The notes below the pieces were generated by a model. That model was given only the letters and a program-made list of their open reading frames with translations. It ran no database searches and had not been told where the DNA came from. From Golubevia sp. BC0850 (Eukaryota > Basidiomycota > Exobasidiomycetes > Golubeviales > Golubeviaceae): 64,000 bases of DNA. The translations under genes were made by a program, and so were the position numbers. Location of the stretch: contig JAAVVG010000007.1 of NCBI GenBank assembly GCA_012976225.1, positions 620,001-684,000 of the forward strand, written 5' to 3'. This document shows positions 9,892 to 24,600 of the stretch, in pieces (within the stretch, counting starts at the first letter, position 1; the number at the start of each line of letters is the position of its first letter).

Positions 9892-12287
9892 ATGACAGAC
9901 ATAAACTCAAAGTCGAGGGATGACACCACTTCCTCATCCAAGAGTTCAGGCAATGGTAATGGGAAGAAGCCACCTACTTTGAGTGACATCGCTGCAAGGT
10001 TAGTACATGAAGAGAGAGAGAGAGAGAGAGATAGAGGAGAGGAGAGAAACTAGAGGGAGAGGGAGAGGAGAGGGAGCTTGGGCGATAGGCAGGCAGCAGA
10101 GCAAGGGTCAAGGGAGGCAGGATGCCACTCGGTTTGAATGGAACGAGATAGTCATCAAATACAATAGAAATCTATTGCTCCTCATCTTGATCACTCTTCA
10201 AGCTGAGTGACAGCCATTCTCTTTTGACAGCACATCCTCAATCTCATCATCCCCTGCTCGCACCCTCCCACGATAAGGCGCTAATCTGACTGACCAATTC
10301 ACCCCCTGAACCCCTGTTCTCTACCTATTCAGAATGAAATTGGAAGGAAAGGATAAAGATTCATCTTCAAAGGACAAAGAATCAGCTGGATCTGGATCTG
10401 GCAGTGAAGGTCAGTTACTTTAGCTCCCTCCACCCCTCTCTATCTCCAATATCGCAATCCCTCACTGACCCCTTTCCTTACCTCCCCATCCTCACAGTTC
10501 GACCCAGGCTAGGTCTTACAGGAAGATTAAACACCTCCGGCAGTGCTGGAGTAGAAACCAATGAAGCATCTTCAGCTCAATCTCCAAAAACTCAAGAAGC
10601 GATTCTGGCTGGAACAGATAACAACATGGTTAGAACAGGAAGTTCCAGTAGATCCAGTAGCCCAGATAAAAGTAGATCTAAAACTGGAAAAGGTTTACCA
10701 AGTTTAGAAGAGATCCGAGAAAGAATGAGCAAAAAGACTTTTTCGAAAGATGGTTCTAGTATTGATTCGAAATCCCCAACTGCAACCGAAACAAAAGTTG
10801 GAGATTCAACGAATGGAAAGGCTTCTAGTTCTCCATCTTTTGGGAACAAAGCTCTGCCGACTACGAGTACAGCTGGAGGTTTAGCTCCAGCTTTGAAGAC
10901 TACTCCCCCAAAAGCTTCTGGTTTGGCTGCTGCTGCTGATATTTCAAGTTCTTCAAGTAAATCTTCAACTTCAAGTTCTTCTCAACCAGCCATGCCGGCT
11001 GTTAGGATTATCGGGGAGAAACCTTCAAATGAACAGATTAAAAAGGCTGCTAATCCAGCTAATCCAAGGGAGATGATTGGAGAAGATGGGAAGAAACTTC
11101 ATCCTCTTCAACATAAGTGGTGAGTTGTGATTTTGAGGTTGAAATCTTTCACGAAGCACTTTCCTTGATTTGCCTTTCGATTGACCTTGACACCTGTCTC
11201 CCAACCTTTTCCTCTCTCTCTCGTGCGCAGGACTCTCTACTTCGACTCCAAATCTTTCAACCCCTCAAACTCTGCTCAATCTACTCCAGCATCAACTCCA
11301 CGAATCGATGGATCCCCACTTCCACCTTCATCTACAGCAACTCCACCAGCAACGGATTCTTACGAAGCAGCTCTAAAGAAGCTAGGAGTTTACAATTCGG
11401 TAGAATCTTTCTTTGCAACCTACACAACCTTACGTCGACCTTCAACCTTGGACAAATCCTCGAATTATCACCTATTCAAAGATGGAATTAAACCAATGTG
11501 GGAAGATCCAGCCAATGAAAATGGAGGTAAATGGACAGTCCTTTTCAAAGGAACCAATCCAGCTCTGTTAGATAGATCCTGGATGTGGTTAGTCTTAGCT
11601 CTAGTAGGCGAAGAATTGGATGAAAACAATGACATTACTGGTGCCGTTTGTTCGACTAGACCTAAAGGTGATAGAATTTCTCTTTGGTTGAGAAATAAAC
11701 ACGATGTGGATTTGGTCAATAAATTAGGAAGGAAGTTAGCACATTTGTTAGATGTTGAAAAAGAACCTGGAGTCAGTTTGGATTTCAGTTTCCATTCTGG
11801 AAATCATTATGGTGCAAATGGTGGAACTGGAAGTAAATTCATAACGTTTCATAATAATCCTAGTATGCCTACTTTACAGACTCATCAAAGTTATGGCGCA
11901 AGTAGTAGCACTTCTTCTCCTCAAGTTGGATCGACTCAAGGTAGACCTAATTTCGGTGTTAGAAGAGGTTCTGAACAGTCAGTTGGTGGAATGGGAATGA
12001 ATTCTGGAATTCATAATCAAAGATCTCCCCAACCGAATAATGTTGGTGGTGGTTTGGGAATGAGTTTAGGAATTGGTAGAAGTGGTCCTATTGGTAGAAG
12101 TTCAAGTCCTGTTGGAGGTCATGCTCCTTCTTCTTCTTCAAGTGGTGGTCCTCCTTCTATGAATCGATTGAACTCAAATCAAGGGTTCGGGAATTCGAAG
12201 GAACAATTTACGGCTCCGAAAGAAGATGAAAGTGGTGGGAGTGGAGGTCTTAGTGGGGGAGTGTCTTTGGGAATGGGTAGAAAATAG
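9892..12287 (+). CDS. eIF4E-family cap-binding protein, atypical long form
   Basis: There are four exons (9892-9998, 10333-10409, 10498-11119, 11231-12287), all GT-AG with consistent phases, giving about 620 aa. The last junction rebuilds HPLQHKW-TLYFDS, the start of the eIF4E fold. The core then runs through SVESFFATYTTL, FKDGIKPMWEDPANENGGKW and RPKGDRISLWLRNK, matching the cap-sandwich Trp of PMWED, the phosphate-contacting basic residues and the Trp of the ISLW strand. The protein is three times the usual size, with about 230 disordered residues before the fold, a Ser/Thr/Pro insert of about 35 residues inside it and a Gly/Ser-rich tail. The position equivalent to human W56 is Tyr (DSYEAAL) and that of W73 is Phe (ESFF). 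This points to a 4EHP or class II/III relative rather than the canonical factor. It probably binds mRNA caps as a regulator. Confidence 0.85.
10010..10031 (+). repeat. (AG)n microsatellite in intron 1 of the eIF4E-like gene
   Basis: An uninterrupted AG dinucleotide run of about 22 nt sits just after the GTTAGT donor. The flanking intron is also purine-rich. Confidence 0.9.
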
Positions 12288-12434
12288 GCGGTCAAAGGGA
12301 TTGAAGGGTTGAGGGATGAGATAGTCAAAAGGGACCTTCAAACAAGCGGCTTCCTTGATTATTCTGATTCTCCTTTTTTGGTGATGGTATATGTGTATTG
12401 ATAGCAATCTTTCTAAGGCAATGTTTCAATCTTG

Positions 12435-12848
12435 TTACGACCAAAACTCTCCGACGATATCAGGAGAGTGAGACTGGAAAGGGTCTATCTCTTCTTCGCC
12501 CTCCTGAGACCGCAAGGGAGCTTCTTCATCTGAAAACTTGTTCATTCGAAGGTTGACTACCGGAGTAGTGGTACGAAGAAGGCGAGAGGTTAAGTGCTGC
12601 GTCGACAACTCTCTCTTGTCCCTCAACCCACCCCCCCCCACAACAATTCTCTCACTCCAATTTTCTTGCTGCTCTAGTAGGTTGAAGTTATAAAGAGAAT
12701 AGCAACTTTTAACCCTTTCCCATCTCTTCTTCATCTTTTGACGGCTTCCCTTACCAATTGTCGAAGGTCTCGTACCCAGAGCAGACCGCAGTCCAGCCTT
12801 CACATTTTCTTCAAAGTGAAGCTTGAAGGTTTTGAAGCCACCCATCAA
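12435..12848 (-). CDS. possible small hypothetical protein
   Basis: A single minus-strand open frame of 137 codons starts at an ATG at 12848 (MMGGFKTFKLHFEENVKAG) and includes a basic stretch, KGSRQKMKKRWERVK. It has no recognised motif. A run of nine C at about 12633-12641 lies inside it. It sits between the 3' end of the eIF4E-like gene and the eL14 promoter and could be chance. No supporting splice sites or homology are visible. Confidence 0.2.
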   Translation of the reverse strand: MMGGFKTFKLHFEENVKAGLRSALGTRPSTIGKGSRQKMKKRWERVKSCYSLYNFNLLEQQENWSERIVVGGGGLRDKRELSTQHLTSRLLRTTTPVVNLRMNKFSDEEAPLRSQEGEEEIDPFQSHSPDIVGEFWS

Positions 12849-13066
12849 ATTCGTGAGTTTCGGCGCTACAAGATTTCAGGTAGAGTGAATTGACAAGCAT
12901 CAAAAGATCGCAAGAAATTGATTTAAGAGAGACTGCGGTTGGAGAAGGTCGAGAAGGTTGGATGGGGGCGAGGGAGAAGAAGATTTTCATCAAACCCTCA
13001 AATTCATCCAAACTCACCAGAATCTTCATCACCTTCCTCCTCCTTCTTCAATCAGAAGTTCAAAAA

Positions 13067-14671
13067 ATGGTCAACACTGAAGCTTTCAAGCGTTACGTCG
13101 AGGTCGGAAGAGTCGTTCTACTCAACGGTGGTGAATCGGAGGGAAAGTTGGCCGTCATTGCTGAAATCATTGACCAAAACAGAGTGAGTATCGGAATGAG
13201 CACAGTAAAGCGTCACTATCATGAACACGATGGACTCTGTCGAAAGAATGGACCAAATCGAGCAGATTCAGAGGAAGGGTGAGAGAGTGGGATTCGGATT
13301 CACAGCAAGTTGAGGCTTCGAGTTCTTCAAGAAACATCAACTTCAAGCGGAAAGATCGAGACTTCAACAGCAATTTCGGCCTTCGAATTGCAAGTCATCA
13401 AGAAGATTTCACGAGATCTAGGAAGGTGAAGTTGTGACCCATGAGGGAAGCAGGAGGATGTCGGGCTGGTGTAACGTCGCTCGTCCAACCCTTCGAGGGC
13501 ACTCCTTCTCCGCCTAGTTGATGAAATCTCAAGTCATCTGTTTACAAGAATCAAAGTCTGGATGAGCATAGGAGGCAGGAGATGTGGGGACGATCATGGT
13601 GGTCCAGTCAGTCCTTCTTGCCAACAGTGTCAAATCATCCAATCTCCCTCAAAGACGAGTCACCCTGTACCTCATATCTTGAAAATCATCAAGACTAAGC
13701 CAATTCAAACCAACGTCTTCAACCTCCAAACCTCAACCCAGCCAGCCGACTCTCTGACCTCGACCTCCAAGCCTCCAAACGCCCAGTTCTCTCAATCCAA
13801 ACCTCAACTTCCGTTCTAACACCTCCCACCCATTTCTCTTCTTCTCTCTTCTAGGCCATCATTGACGGTCCATCAACCGGAGTCCCAAGACAAGCCATTG
13901 CCTACCGTTACATCACCCTAACCCCTTACAAGGTCTCCAAGTTGACCCGTGGTGCTGGAACTGCCACCGTCAAGAAGTACTTTGACGCCGATGGAATCTC
14001 GGCCAAGTGGGAAAGGTCTGCCTGGGCTCAAAAGAGACAGGCTTTGAGAAACAAGAGAGCTACTACTGATTGTGAGTTTCGAGAAGGAGGAGGAAGATGC
14101 TTGTAGGCATTGGGACGAGAATGAGAATGGTCGTTAGAAGGAGATGAGAGGACAAGGAAGAGAGACGAAATTTGCAAGGAATGAAACGGGAGAACTTGAA
14201 AGTGTGGGAAAGGTAGGAGGGAGTTTAGATGAAGTTGGGAAAGTTAGGATTGTGAAGGACAAAGGAGGGCGCGGAGGAGATCAATCGGCGTTGGAATAGC
14301 TAGATTCAGTGGTTGACCAGAAGCAGAATTGGAGCGAGAGAGGACCTTGAGTAGCAGGGCGGCAGGACGGAGACGTCCTACAGGTTGGTTCGCAGAGGCT
14401 TCGCTTTCTCTCGAGACTTGACCAACTCTTCTCAAGGGAATCGCTGCATCCTTCAGCCTCGATCACTTCAATTGGCGTGGGCAAGGAAAGATGTGGCCAA
14501 GGACAAAACAAGCAGAAGCGACTGAAACAAGATCCCGTCTAGGTTCGACAGCTAACATTGCCTCTCCGATCCCTACCTCTCTCCCTCACAGTCCAACGTT
14601 TCGAGATCATGACCCTCAAGAAGCAAAGAAGGAGAATGCTCACCGTTGCCTCTAAGAAGGTCACTGTCTAA
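13067..14671 (+). CDS. RPL14: 60S ribosomal protein eL14
   Basis: Exons 13067-13183, 13855-14071 and 14592-14671 give 137 aa, the normal fungal length. The N-terminal KOW-like fold reads [20 protein letters not shown], followed across intron 1 by [19 protein letters not shown]. The third exon ends [10 protein letters not shown]. The protein is a structural component of the large ribosomal subunit. Both introns are long for this window (671 and 520 nt). I looked in them for box C/D snoRNA signals and found no convincing pair. The first exon is preceded by a pyrimidine-rich leader (CACCTTCCTCCTCC), common in ribosomal-protein genes. Confidence 0.95.
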
Positions 14672-16067
14672 ACATTTCATTTCAAGGTCTCAAGCTTTTC
14701 ATTTCTTTCTTTCATATCAAGTCCTTTTCTTTAAACTCTTTTTCTTTTTCTCTTATTCATTGTCTCTCTTTGTAACATGCCAATCTTCCTATCGCACAAT
14801 CTCCCTCCTCTTTTCTTCTCCATCTCGAGGAAAGAGGAATGGAACCCAACACAATCCACCAAAACACAAAAGTCGTTCTCATGATTTTCTATTGTATGAA
14901 TGCATAAGTACTTGTTTGAATTGCTGATATCGCAATTGAGAAACGAAACAAATTTCAAGTCCATGATTCTGAACGAAGAGTGGTTTCATCGAGAAGAAGC
15001 GAGGTTGAAGCTCTCACAAACTTCAATCCACACCATCCGAAGTAAGGCTATCAATCCCTCCGTACGCTATCTCGCTTTCTGAAGAACCTTGTTCAATGGT
15101 GAACAGAATTACTGACGTTCCTCTGAACTTCCTTCTGAACTTCCCTCTCCTCTTCGCCTCTCAGATAAGGGGTGGTTTCACATCCAGCAGAAGTTTCTCT
15201 ACGGGATCTCTCAAAAGGCCACTACCCTGGACCTATTCCAGCAGCTATACGTCTTTAAAAAATGGAATCCAGTCTTGTCCATCAACAGCTCACCTTGAAG
15301 GAATTCTATTAGATCGAATTGTGAGCCGAAGACGACGACGACAAATACGAAAACCATAGGAAAGCTTCCCAGTTCCCAAGCTCTGTAGGAATCTTTGTGA
15401 TTCCTTCCAATCACTTTGGAATCTACAGACTTGCCAGTTCTCTCTAGGATCTAGTTTCCACTCTATGCTTCAACACTCAAGCTCATCTCTGAGAAATCTA
15501 TCGACCTCAGTCTCGACTTCGACTCAGTTGAAGTGTTTGAAGTTCGAACGCCTCAACGGGGGCGGTCTCTTTTCCTTTCGATCCCTTCTCCTACTTGGAA
15601 TTTGAAAGTTGAAAGGCTAGGACTGGTGGGGGAAGCGTTGCCAGTGACAGAATCAACAATTCCGGGATTTCTGGCCCCGCTAACGATCAAGACCAGAGCT
15701 CTCACAGGAGGACATCCACTGGCTCTCGCATCTTCAAGTTCTTTACTATACGCATTGCTACACCCTTGATGCAATCGTTAAGTTTGGAAGGCGAAGTCTT
15801 ATCAGGAAAATCTGGTATTGAAAACTGAAAAATGCATGGCTGCGCTGCGTCCAAGACTGGTTCTCTCCACTTCCCACGCTCCCGCTTGGTTTGAGAATGT
15901 TTGATTGGAGATTTTTCAAGCTGACTGAATCTCTAAAATTAGATTTCATCCCTTGCAGAGACCATCCAAATTCCCTCTCTCCACGTGGCTTCTGGGCTGT
16001 GTCGATTTTCTTCCTCTCTCTTCCTGTTCTTCTTTCCAACAGTCCTTTCCAAGTATCTCCCTCCACG
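14672..16067. other. intergenic between eL14 and REI1
   Basis: The first 200 nt are T-rich and probably the eL14 3' UTR. The last 150 nt are C/T-rich (TTCCTCTCTCTTCCTG) and probably the REI1 leader. In the middle several short frames are open, none with recognisable coding character. Confidence 0.45.
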
Positions 16068-18278
16068 ATGTCTTCAGAAACCGCCACAGCCTCAACTTCA
16101 ACGATTCCAACCAATCCAGAACAAGATACTCCACTTTTCACTTGCTTGTCATGTCAAATCGCTTTCCCCAACCCAGAAGATCAAAGAACTCATTACAGAT
16201 CAGATCTTCATCGTTACAATATGAAGAGAAGAGTTGCAAATCTACCTCCAGTTAAAACTGCGGTTTTCAATGAAAAGGTCTTAGCTCAGAGAAAAGCAGC
16301 TGGAATGATGCTACCAACTGGAAATGTTGCACCTGGAGGAGATCTTCAGCAGAGAGCAGATCAGATGGAACCAGAAGATCAAGAGAAAAAGGTGGAGCAT
16401 GGTAACAGGTGTGACGCTTGTAGGTGAGTAAATCACTAGACAGCCTGTTGGAGATATGATCGAGAGTTATTGAGAAAACGGTTGGAAATGAGACGTCAGA
16501 GGGTAATGACTGAGGAACGTAGGCGCAGTTTCTTGCTTTGTGCAGTCCATCAACTCTCAAAGCAAAAGGCAGGCCGTCTTGCGTCCCCCCTTGGGCTGTG
16601 AACACGATTCACGAATTCAACAGATTCTATCGAAGAAGTGGAGCGAGAGTAGAGGATGAGGTGGCGAAGGGACTCTAAATTTTCCCTCCATGCTCAGACC
16701 CTCTATTTTTCTATAGAAGTAGAGTGTATGCCCTCCTATATCCCTTCAATCAACTCGAATAATCTAAGATCTTCAGTTCCATCAGACATGCACCATTCTG
16801 AAAGGAGACTCCCGCTTGCTCACACCTCTAATTTCACCTCTCCACTCCCATCTTTCGTTTTCCTTAGCAAATCTTTCTCCTCCTCAAACATCTACCGTGA
16901 CCACGTCGCTTCTCGCAAACACAAGGAAACTGTTCTCAAAGCCTCTAAACTCTCATCTAACGCTGGTGCCTCAACTAGCAAGAGGACCGTTGAAGAAGGT
17001 GCAATTCCTCTAGTCTTCCACATTCCAGGTCAAAAGCCAACCACTGCAACCGAAGCTCTAGAAAACTTAGATTCCTTAAAAGATAGTCTACCAAACAGTG
17101 CAGCCGAAGCCTCTTCAATTCCAGAACCAATCAAAACAAGTGAAATTCAAGCTCAAGCTTCCTCCTCTTCAACGAATCAAGAAGAAAATGAAAACACTAG
17201 AAATGCAGCTAAAGCTAACTTACTGGTCCCAGCAAATGCAACTGAAGAAGATATCAAACATGCCATTGATGCAAAGATCGCTTCTTCAGTTCGTATCAAT
17301 CCAAACACTACTTGTTTATTCTGTGCTATTAAGGTTGACGATTTGGAATCAAATATCGAACATATGAGAAAGTCTCATGGATTCTTCTTACCTGAACAAG
17401 ACTATTTGATTGATCTGAACGGTTTGATGGGGTATTTAGCTGACAAGATTTCAGTCGGTAACATCTGCTTATATTGCAATGGAAGAGGCAGAGCTTTCAA
17501 TGAACTGAATGCAGTTAGAAAACATATGTTAGATAAGAGTCATTGTAAAATCGCTTATGATGATGAAGAAGACAGATTAGAATTATCAGATTTCTACAAC
17601 TTTGAATCAAGTTATCCAGTTGATTCAGATGAAGAATGGGAAGATGAAGATGATGAAGATGCAGAAGTAGATGAAGAAGGAGAACTCATCAATCAAACCA
17701 AAAAGAGATCTTCTAACAAAGGAAATGGAATTAGATATGGAGATTCTGAATTCGAATTGATTTTACCTTCTGGAAATCGTTTAGGTCATAGATCTCTTCG
17801 TAGATATTATCAACAAACTCTATGGCAAACTCCTGCCACTCATTTATCTCAACAAGAAAGAGCTAGAAATGGAGATTGGAATGTTAATGTTGCTGAAGGA
17901 ACTGGAACTTTGGCTAGAAGGATCGCTGCTGGTAGACCTGGTGCTGGAAGAGGTGGTTTGGATGAAGAAGTCGGTGGTGATGATGCTGATGCTAATAACG
18001 GTGGATTGGTTGTTAGAGATAGAAACGGAATGCAAGTTAGAGCTAGAAATAGAGGTGAAGCTAAGGAAGCTGTTAGACATACTAGAGAGTTCAGAGATAG
18101 AGATAGAAAGGAACAGTTCAAGACTAAGGCGATGTATAGGAATAACAACCAGGTGAGTACCGAGAGATCGCGATTTAGTGTGGATTCCTTCTTTTTAGGT
18201 TGTGTTGCTGAACTCGTTCTTTCTCTTTATCTCCTCCTCCAAAAACAGAAACATTTCCGTGATCATTTGCTCCAATGA
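16068..18278 (+). CDS. REI1: cytoplasmic 60S maturation factor REI1/ZNF622 family
   Basis: Three exons (16068-16423, 16868-18152, 18249-18278) give about 556 aa. The first C2H2 finger is FTCLSCQIAFPNPEDQRTHY near residue 25, followed by YRSDLHRYNMKRRV, diagnostic of this family. The second finger is formed across intron 1 (CDAC joined to SKSFSSSNIYRDHV). Two more follow: CLFCAIKVDDLESNIEHM and CLYCNGRGRAFNELNAVRKH. An acidic stretch (EEWEDEDDEDAEVDEEGE) precedes the conserved tail LPSGNRLGHRSLRRYYQQ. Yeast Rei1 acts in the cytoplasm to release Arx1-Alb1 from pre-60S particles and probes the peptide exit tunnel. The last exon codes only nine residues (KHFRDHLLQ). Neighbours eL14 and ubiquitin-eL40 are also 60S genes. 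Confidence 0.93.
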
Positions 18279-19035
18279 TCTGGTGACCTTCCGATGTTTC
18301 TCCGTTCTCTTACATCGTTTCGAATCCTCTTTACCAATTCTACCCTCTCAGTTGGTCCCGTCGCCAATTTTCCTTTGACGTCTGCGTGCTTTTGCTTTCG
18401 ATCCTTCCACTCTTTTTCTGTCCATGATCTTTCATTCATTGTGCCTCATGTATTCCACTCTCAGCATTCGTCTCTTTAGCATTTTGTTTCATTTCAATTC
18501 AAATTCATGCATTGATACGTCTTTAACTACTCCAGAGAGCAACGTTGCGAGCATGAGAAGAAGGACTTGAGAGTTCTCCGAACCTCTTCAGCCTCGCCGC
18601 CTCCCTTCTCTCTGTTCGTGCGAAGTTCTGACCTAGAATCTGAGGATTCTTTCGTTCCACTGAACTGCGAAGTTCTCAAGGAAGGTGAACAAGACGAGCG
18701 AGTGGATCAGCTTGAGTCTCGCCCCACCCCTCTTATGATTCCACTTCCTTCTCTTCTGTGGAGATTCTGTCCACAATGAGACTGAAAGAACAGTAAAGTC
18801 TATGCTCTTTTGAGAGAAAAGAGAAAATTTATCGAGGTCGGCCGTTTGTCACAAATCACAAACCACTTGTCGCATCGACCCTACCTCCAAAAGAAGGACG
18901 CAGCAAGAAATTGCTCACTTCACCCTCATCAAGATTTTGTGAGTCTAATAGAAGTGCTGAAAGAACCCCTAGAAAAGAAAGGAAAAACTGATTTATATCC
19001 CATTCTCATATATTGGCCAATCGCTGTAGTTTAAA
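18279..19035. promoter_or_regulatory. intergenic; REI1 3' flank and ubiquitin-eL40 promoter/leader
   Basis: A perfect 10-bp palindrome ATTGGCCAAT, which contains a CCAAT box on both strands, lies at 19012-19021, only 15 nt before the first coding base of ubiquitin-eL40. It may be promoter sequence or leader. The rest has T-rich REI1 3' flank and no recognised gene. Confidence 0.4.
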
Positions 19036-20651
<1,616 letters not shown>

Positions 20652-21673
20652 TGGTTTTCATTCCCATTACCTCTTCTCTTTTATTTTCTCTGTTTCGAAC
20701 CTCGCATTTTCCTCTTCTTTTTTCTTACACATCAAACAACACAAAATCACAAAATCATTCTTCAAAGAACCTACTACTGAGATTCCAAGACTGCGTTTTG
20801 TTCGTTCGACACCTTTTTCATACGAAATTTGATTGGTTTATGCACATGTATTACTGCCCTATATCATCTCAAGACTTGAACTGACTGAACGAAAGGGCAA
20901 TGGCTCCCTGAACAGGATGGAGAACAATGAGACGAAGCCATGGAAGGAAACAGACGGAGTCATGTCTGAAGTCCTCTACAGAGAGAGAAGGAAGTGGTGG
21001 GCAGAGAAGGATCAGACCTAGCTTTATGCTTATCAGTTCTGGGCATGATGAAAATCAACTAATAGAGACTTGATAGTTCGGTCCTAATTTTACTCTTAAT
21101 CGCAGTTGGTAGCCTGATGCGATGTCGTTCAATCGAAAACGGGACCGCCAGAACCGCGTCTTCAAGCAAAAGATTAAGCCTGAAGATCAAAGGAGGAAAA
21201 CGAGGCGATTGTTCTTGGTTTGGAATTTATGTAGTATCACAAAGGATCTGAAAAAGAAGAGGTATAAAAGAAGTGTGAGAAAAAAAGGGCAAAGAGAGAA
21301 GCAAAACGAAAGGAAAGGAAAGAAAAAGGATAGAGAAGAAAATGAAAACAAAGTACAATAGTCGAAAATTTTCGAATCGAGACAAAAGAATTACGTGATC
21401 GTCAAAGAGGAAATGAGGTCGTTATAGATGGAATCGAGACTGAAGATGGAATGCAGAAGAGACGTATTAAGGTTCATTTTTGAGTTTACTTGATGTTGGA
21501 GATACGGGACAGAATGATATCGTTAAATTGTTGGAGGTGGATCGGAGAGAAGTTGGAGAGAGAAATAGGTTGTAGAACGAGAGAACGCTGGCCATTTTGA
21601 TTTGAGGCAAGATAGATTGGAGAGCTTGATATTGTACTTTCATTTGAGATTCTTATCCTCTTGAGATGAAATT
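20652..21673. other. convergent intergenic region
   Basis: This contains the 3' flanks of ubiquitin-eL40 (plus strand) and the RhoGEF (minus strand). The first 100 nt are T/C-rich. From about 21,120 to 21,360 the plus strand is strongly purine-rich, giving a Lys/Arg-rich open frame that I take as a composition artefact. Confidence 0.5.
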
Positions 21674-24600
21674 CTAAGTCCTCTTGCCTCCGTCTCTGTT
21701 AGGTGTTCCAGGAGCGCTAGAAGAGAGATGACTGGCAGCGGCAGGATAAATCGTAGAGAGTCTTGCGGCTGCAGAGAGTGGCTTTGGTCTACCAATACCT
21801 GGCGCTAGCGAGGGTCTCCTGGTTGGATTGTCAGAAGAGCTTAAAGAAGGATTGAAAGAGGTATTAGAAGTAGAACCAGGCCTTGGAGAGAAATAAGATG
21901 GAGTAGTAATGCTAGTACCAGAAGGTTTTCTACTTTCATTCCTAGGAGAGAAACCTGAAGCCATTTCAGAGAAACTAGAATCTCCGACTGCTAGATTTGC
22001 TTCTTTATCTTCTCCTTCTTCACCCAGAGTGTCGTTAGCCAGACTAGGAGGGAATTCCGATTCAGGCGTCGTCAATCTTGGAGTGATGAGTCTGAATCGA
22101 CCAGTACCGGAAGTTGCTACTTGGACTTGAGGCATAAGATTCGTGTCGAAGAGTTGAGCTCCAGCGATTGATGATCTTGGAACAAATCTGGGGGCTCCTC
22201 TTCTACCGCCTCCAACTTCGACAGGCAAGTTCTGAGTAGACTGAGATTCAGATATGCTGACGTTTCCTTGTTGATCAGATAGCGTGAAATCTTCCAGGCG
22301 TAGGGAAGAGGGTCTATTGGTTCTCGAAGGATTAGAGAGTAGATGTTGGCCACTTGAAGAGGATGGAGATGAAGAAAGAGGAGCGTCGTCTTTGGCTAGA
22401 CTTAGGGGTCTTCCACTCTTTGGAGAACCAGAATCGACTATCGGAGAAGAATCCAACTTCAAGATTCCAGCAGTCGGCGAGTTGTGGACTGAGTTAGAGG
22501 CTGAATTCGGAGTTGAAGGTGTTGAAGGAGTTGGTATCTTGCCATCCGAATCGTTGGAGACATCTTCATCGAATCTAACCGAGGTCCTTTGTTTTCCATT
22601 CTTGTCCTTTGAACCATCTGGGAATTGAACTGATTGAATCGGATTTGAATGTCGATGATATTGATTCGTAACTCCACAATTCTGTCTAGCTTGAGCTTGA
22701 GCTGATCTAGGAATGTTCTTCAGTTCCTCATTCCCACCGCTACTGAAAGTGACATCTGGACTAGGTAAAGGAGATTCACCTTCAGGAAAGACATTGTCGT
22801 AACAAGTGTCACAAGCTCTTGCAGGCTTGTCATCCTCGCCTTCCTCGTAACTTGCGATTAGGAAAGTTCTTTGACTACATTCCCAACAAACCACTTGTCC
22901 ACAAAGCCTGCAGTGATGCCTTCGTCTGAAGATACCAAAGGATTCGGAACATCTGATACAGTTCTCTGCTCGGTTGTCTGGAACCCAAACTGGAGCATTG
23001 TAGTCTTCTAGAACTCGTAGTGGTTTCCCTCCGACTGTCTGAGAAGAGTGCTGAGGGTGAAGATGACCGCTACCCTTTCCGTCTGGAAGAGGAATACTGT
23101 CGGTGGAAGACGACAGAGGATTCCTGGACCTAGATTGAGAGTTGGATAGAAGTCCGGCGAAAGAAGACGAAGCGCCAGCGTCGAGTGAAGGATTGGAAGT
23201 TGAAATCGGTAGGCTAGATCGTCTAGGATTTTCGGATAATTTTGATTTCCCTGACTCCGATTGATTCTGAGCTTCGTTCTGATTTTCTTCTCCAGCTTGA
23301 ACGTTTCCAGAATTAGAGAGGATAGGATACATGCTAGTTCTTCGAGCTTCTTTGTACTGAGATCTTCGTCTATCTCTTTTAGCCTCTATGCTATCCTCTT
23401 CAGCTCTCAGAGTTCGTTTATTAGTCATGAATTCCTCTCTAGCGTCTCTAATTGCGTTCAACCAATCTTCTTTATCTCCAGCTCTAGAAGCATAAACCGC
23501 GAAACTTTTGTCCGGAGTTCTGATTTCGAAAGAATACCTTAAGCTATTGCCAGCTTCGGAAGAGATCGAGGAATCTTCAACTCCGACGACCATACAGTCC
23601 TGTAGAGGGAACTTGTTTCTGAACTGTAATTGCTGGCCTTCTAGACTGAAGCTTGAGGTTGGAGAATTGGCTGAGTTGCTGCTTCCACTCGTGGTGGCAG
23701 TTCCCAAAGAGGGTAATCCTTCCAAAGCTGCAGCCGAAGAAGTTCTGGTTCGGATTCTGGCGCCATAGCCGAATCCAAATCCTCCTTCGGCAGGAGGAGA
23801 CCGCCTTCCATCAGCGATCGGAGAGGAAGCTCCTGGAGGACTGCAACCCAAAACGTCTCCGGCAGCGGAACCAGCGTAAATCGCTCCACCTCTGGCTAGA
23901 GCCTGCCAGGCCGTTTCCATCCCTCCGGAGACCGGTGAGGCGTAGACCAAACAGTCTGAGAAGAGGAAGAATTCTCGTGGCTGAATGTTTCGTCGACAAG
24001 ACTTGAGTAGAGATCCTCTTTTGATGAGTGTCCTTCCGGGAACTACCAGCGGATCGGTGAGACCGATGAGAGAACGCTGAATAGATAACATCACCAGAAC
24101 CATCTCGTGAGCTCGAATGTTCTCGTTGATGTAAGATGCGACTGAGAGAAAGGGGAGGCGTCGAGAGAAGCGGGAGGATGAGTTCCAGAACGAAGGTCTA
24201 GTTTCTCTCTCCGACGAAAAGGAAATAAAGCCATCTACTCACCACTTTCAATCATTCCAAACCCTTTCTCCAAATCCTTTCTGTCCCTGTGTCCTTCAGG
24301 AGTACTTTTCAACAGATCTCCAACCAACATCTTGTACCTTGGAATTCTCTGAACTATCGTCAAAAGATGAGCTTGAAATCCCAATCCAAACCCAAAAGCA
24401 CCAGAACCTTTTCCCCAAGTGGACTTTTCAGTTTCCTTCAAGAATTTGGAGAAAGCAGGATTTGATTTCCTTTCCGACTCGATTCTAGAAAGTGAAGAGG
24501 AGAAATTCTTGACGTAAAGGGAATACATTTTCAGGAAAGGTGCGATTGGAACTATGATATCACCAAGAAGATCTGTAGATGGATCCCAAGGTAAAGGTTG

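Noticed and set aside
13500-13570. Possible box C (TTGATGA) of a snoRNA in eL14 intron 1
   Set aside because: No CTGA box D at a suitable distance and no terminal stem.
1575-19026. 15-nt identity (ATTGGCCAATCGCTG) between the PRAI fragment and the ubiquitin-eL40 leader
   Set aside because: A single match of this length is expected by chance in a window this size, and the flanks differ.
21122-21361. Lys/Arg-rich plus-strand open frame after ubiquitin-eL40
   Set aside because: It lies in a purine-rich convergent 3' flank. The composition alone explains the Lys/Arg content, and there is no splice or homology support.
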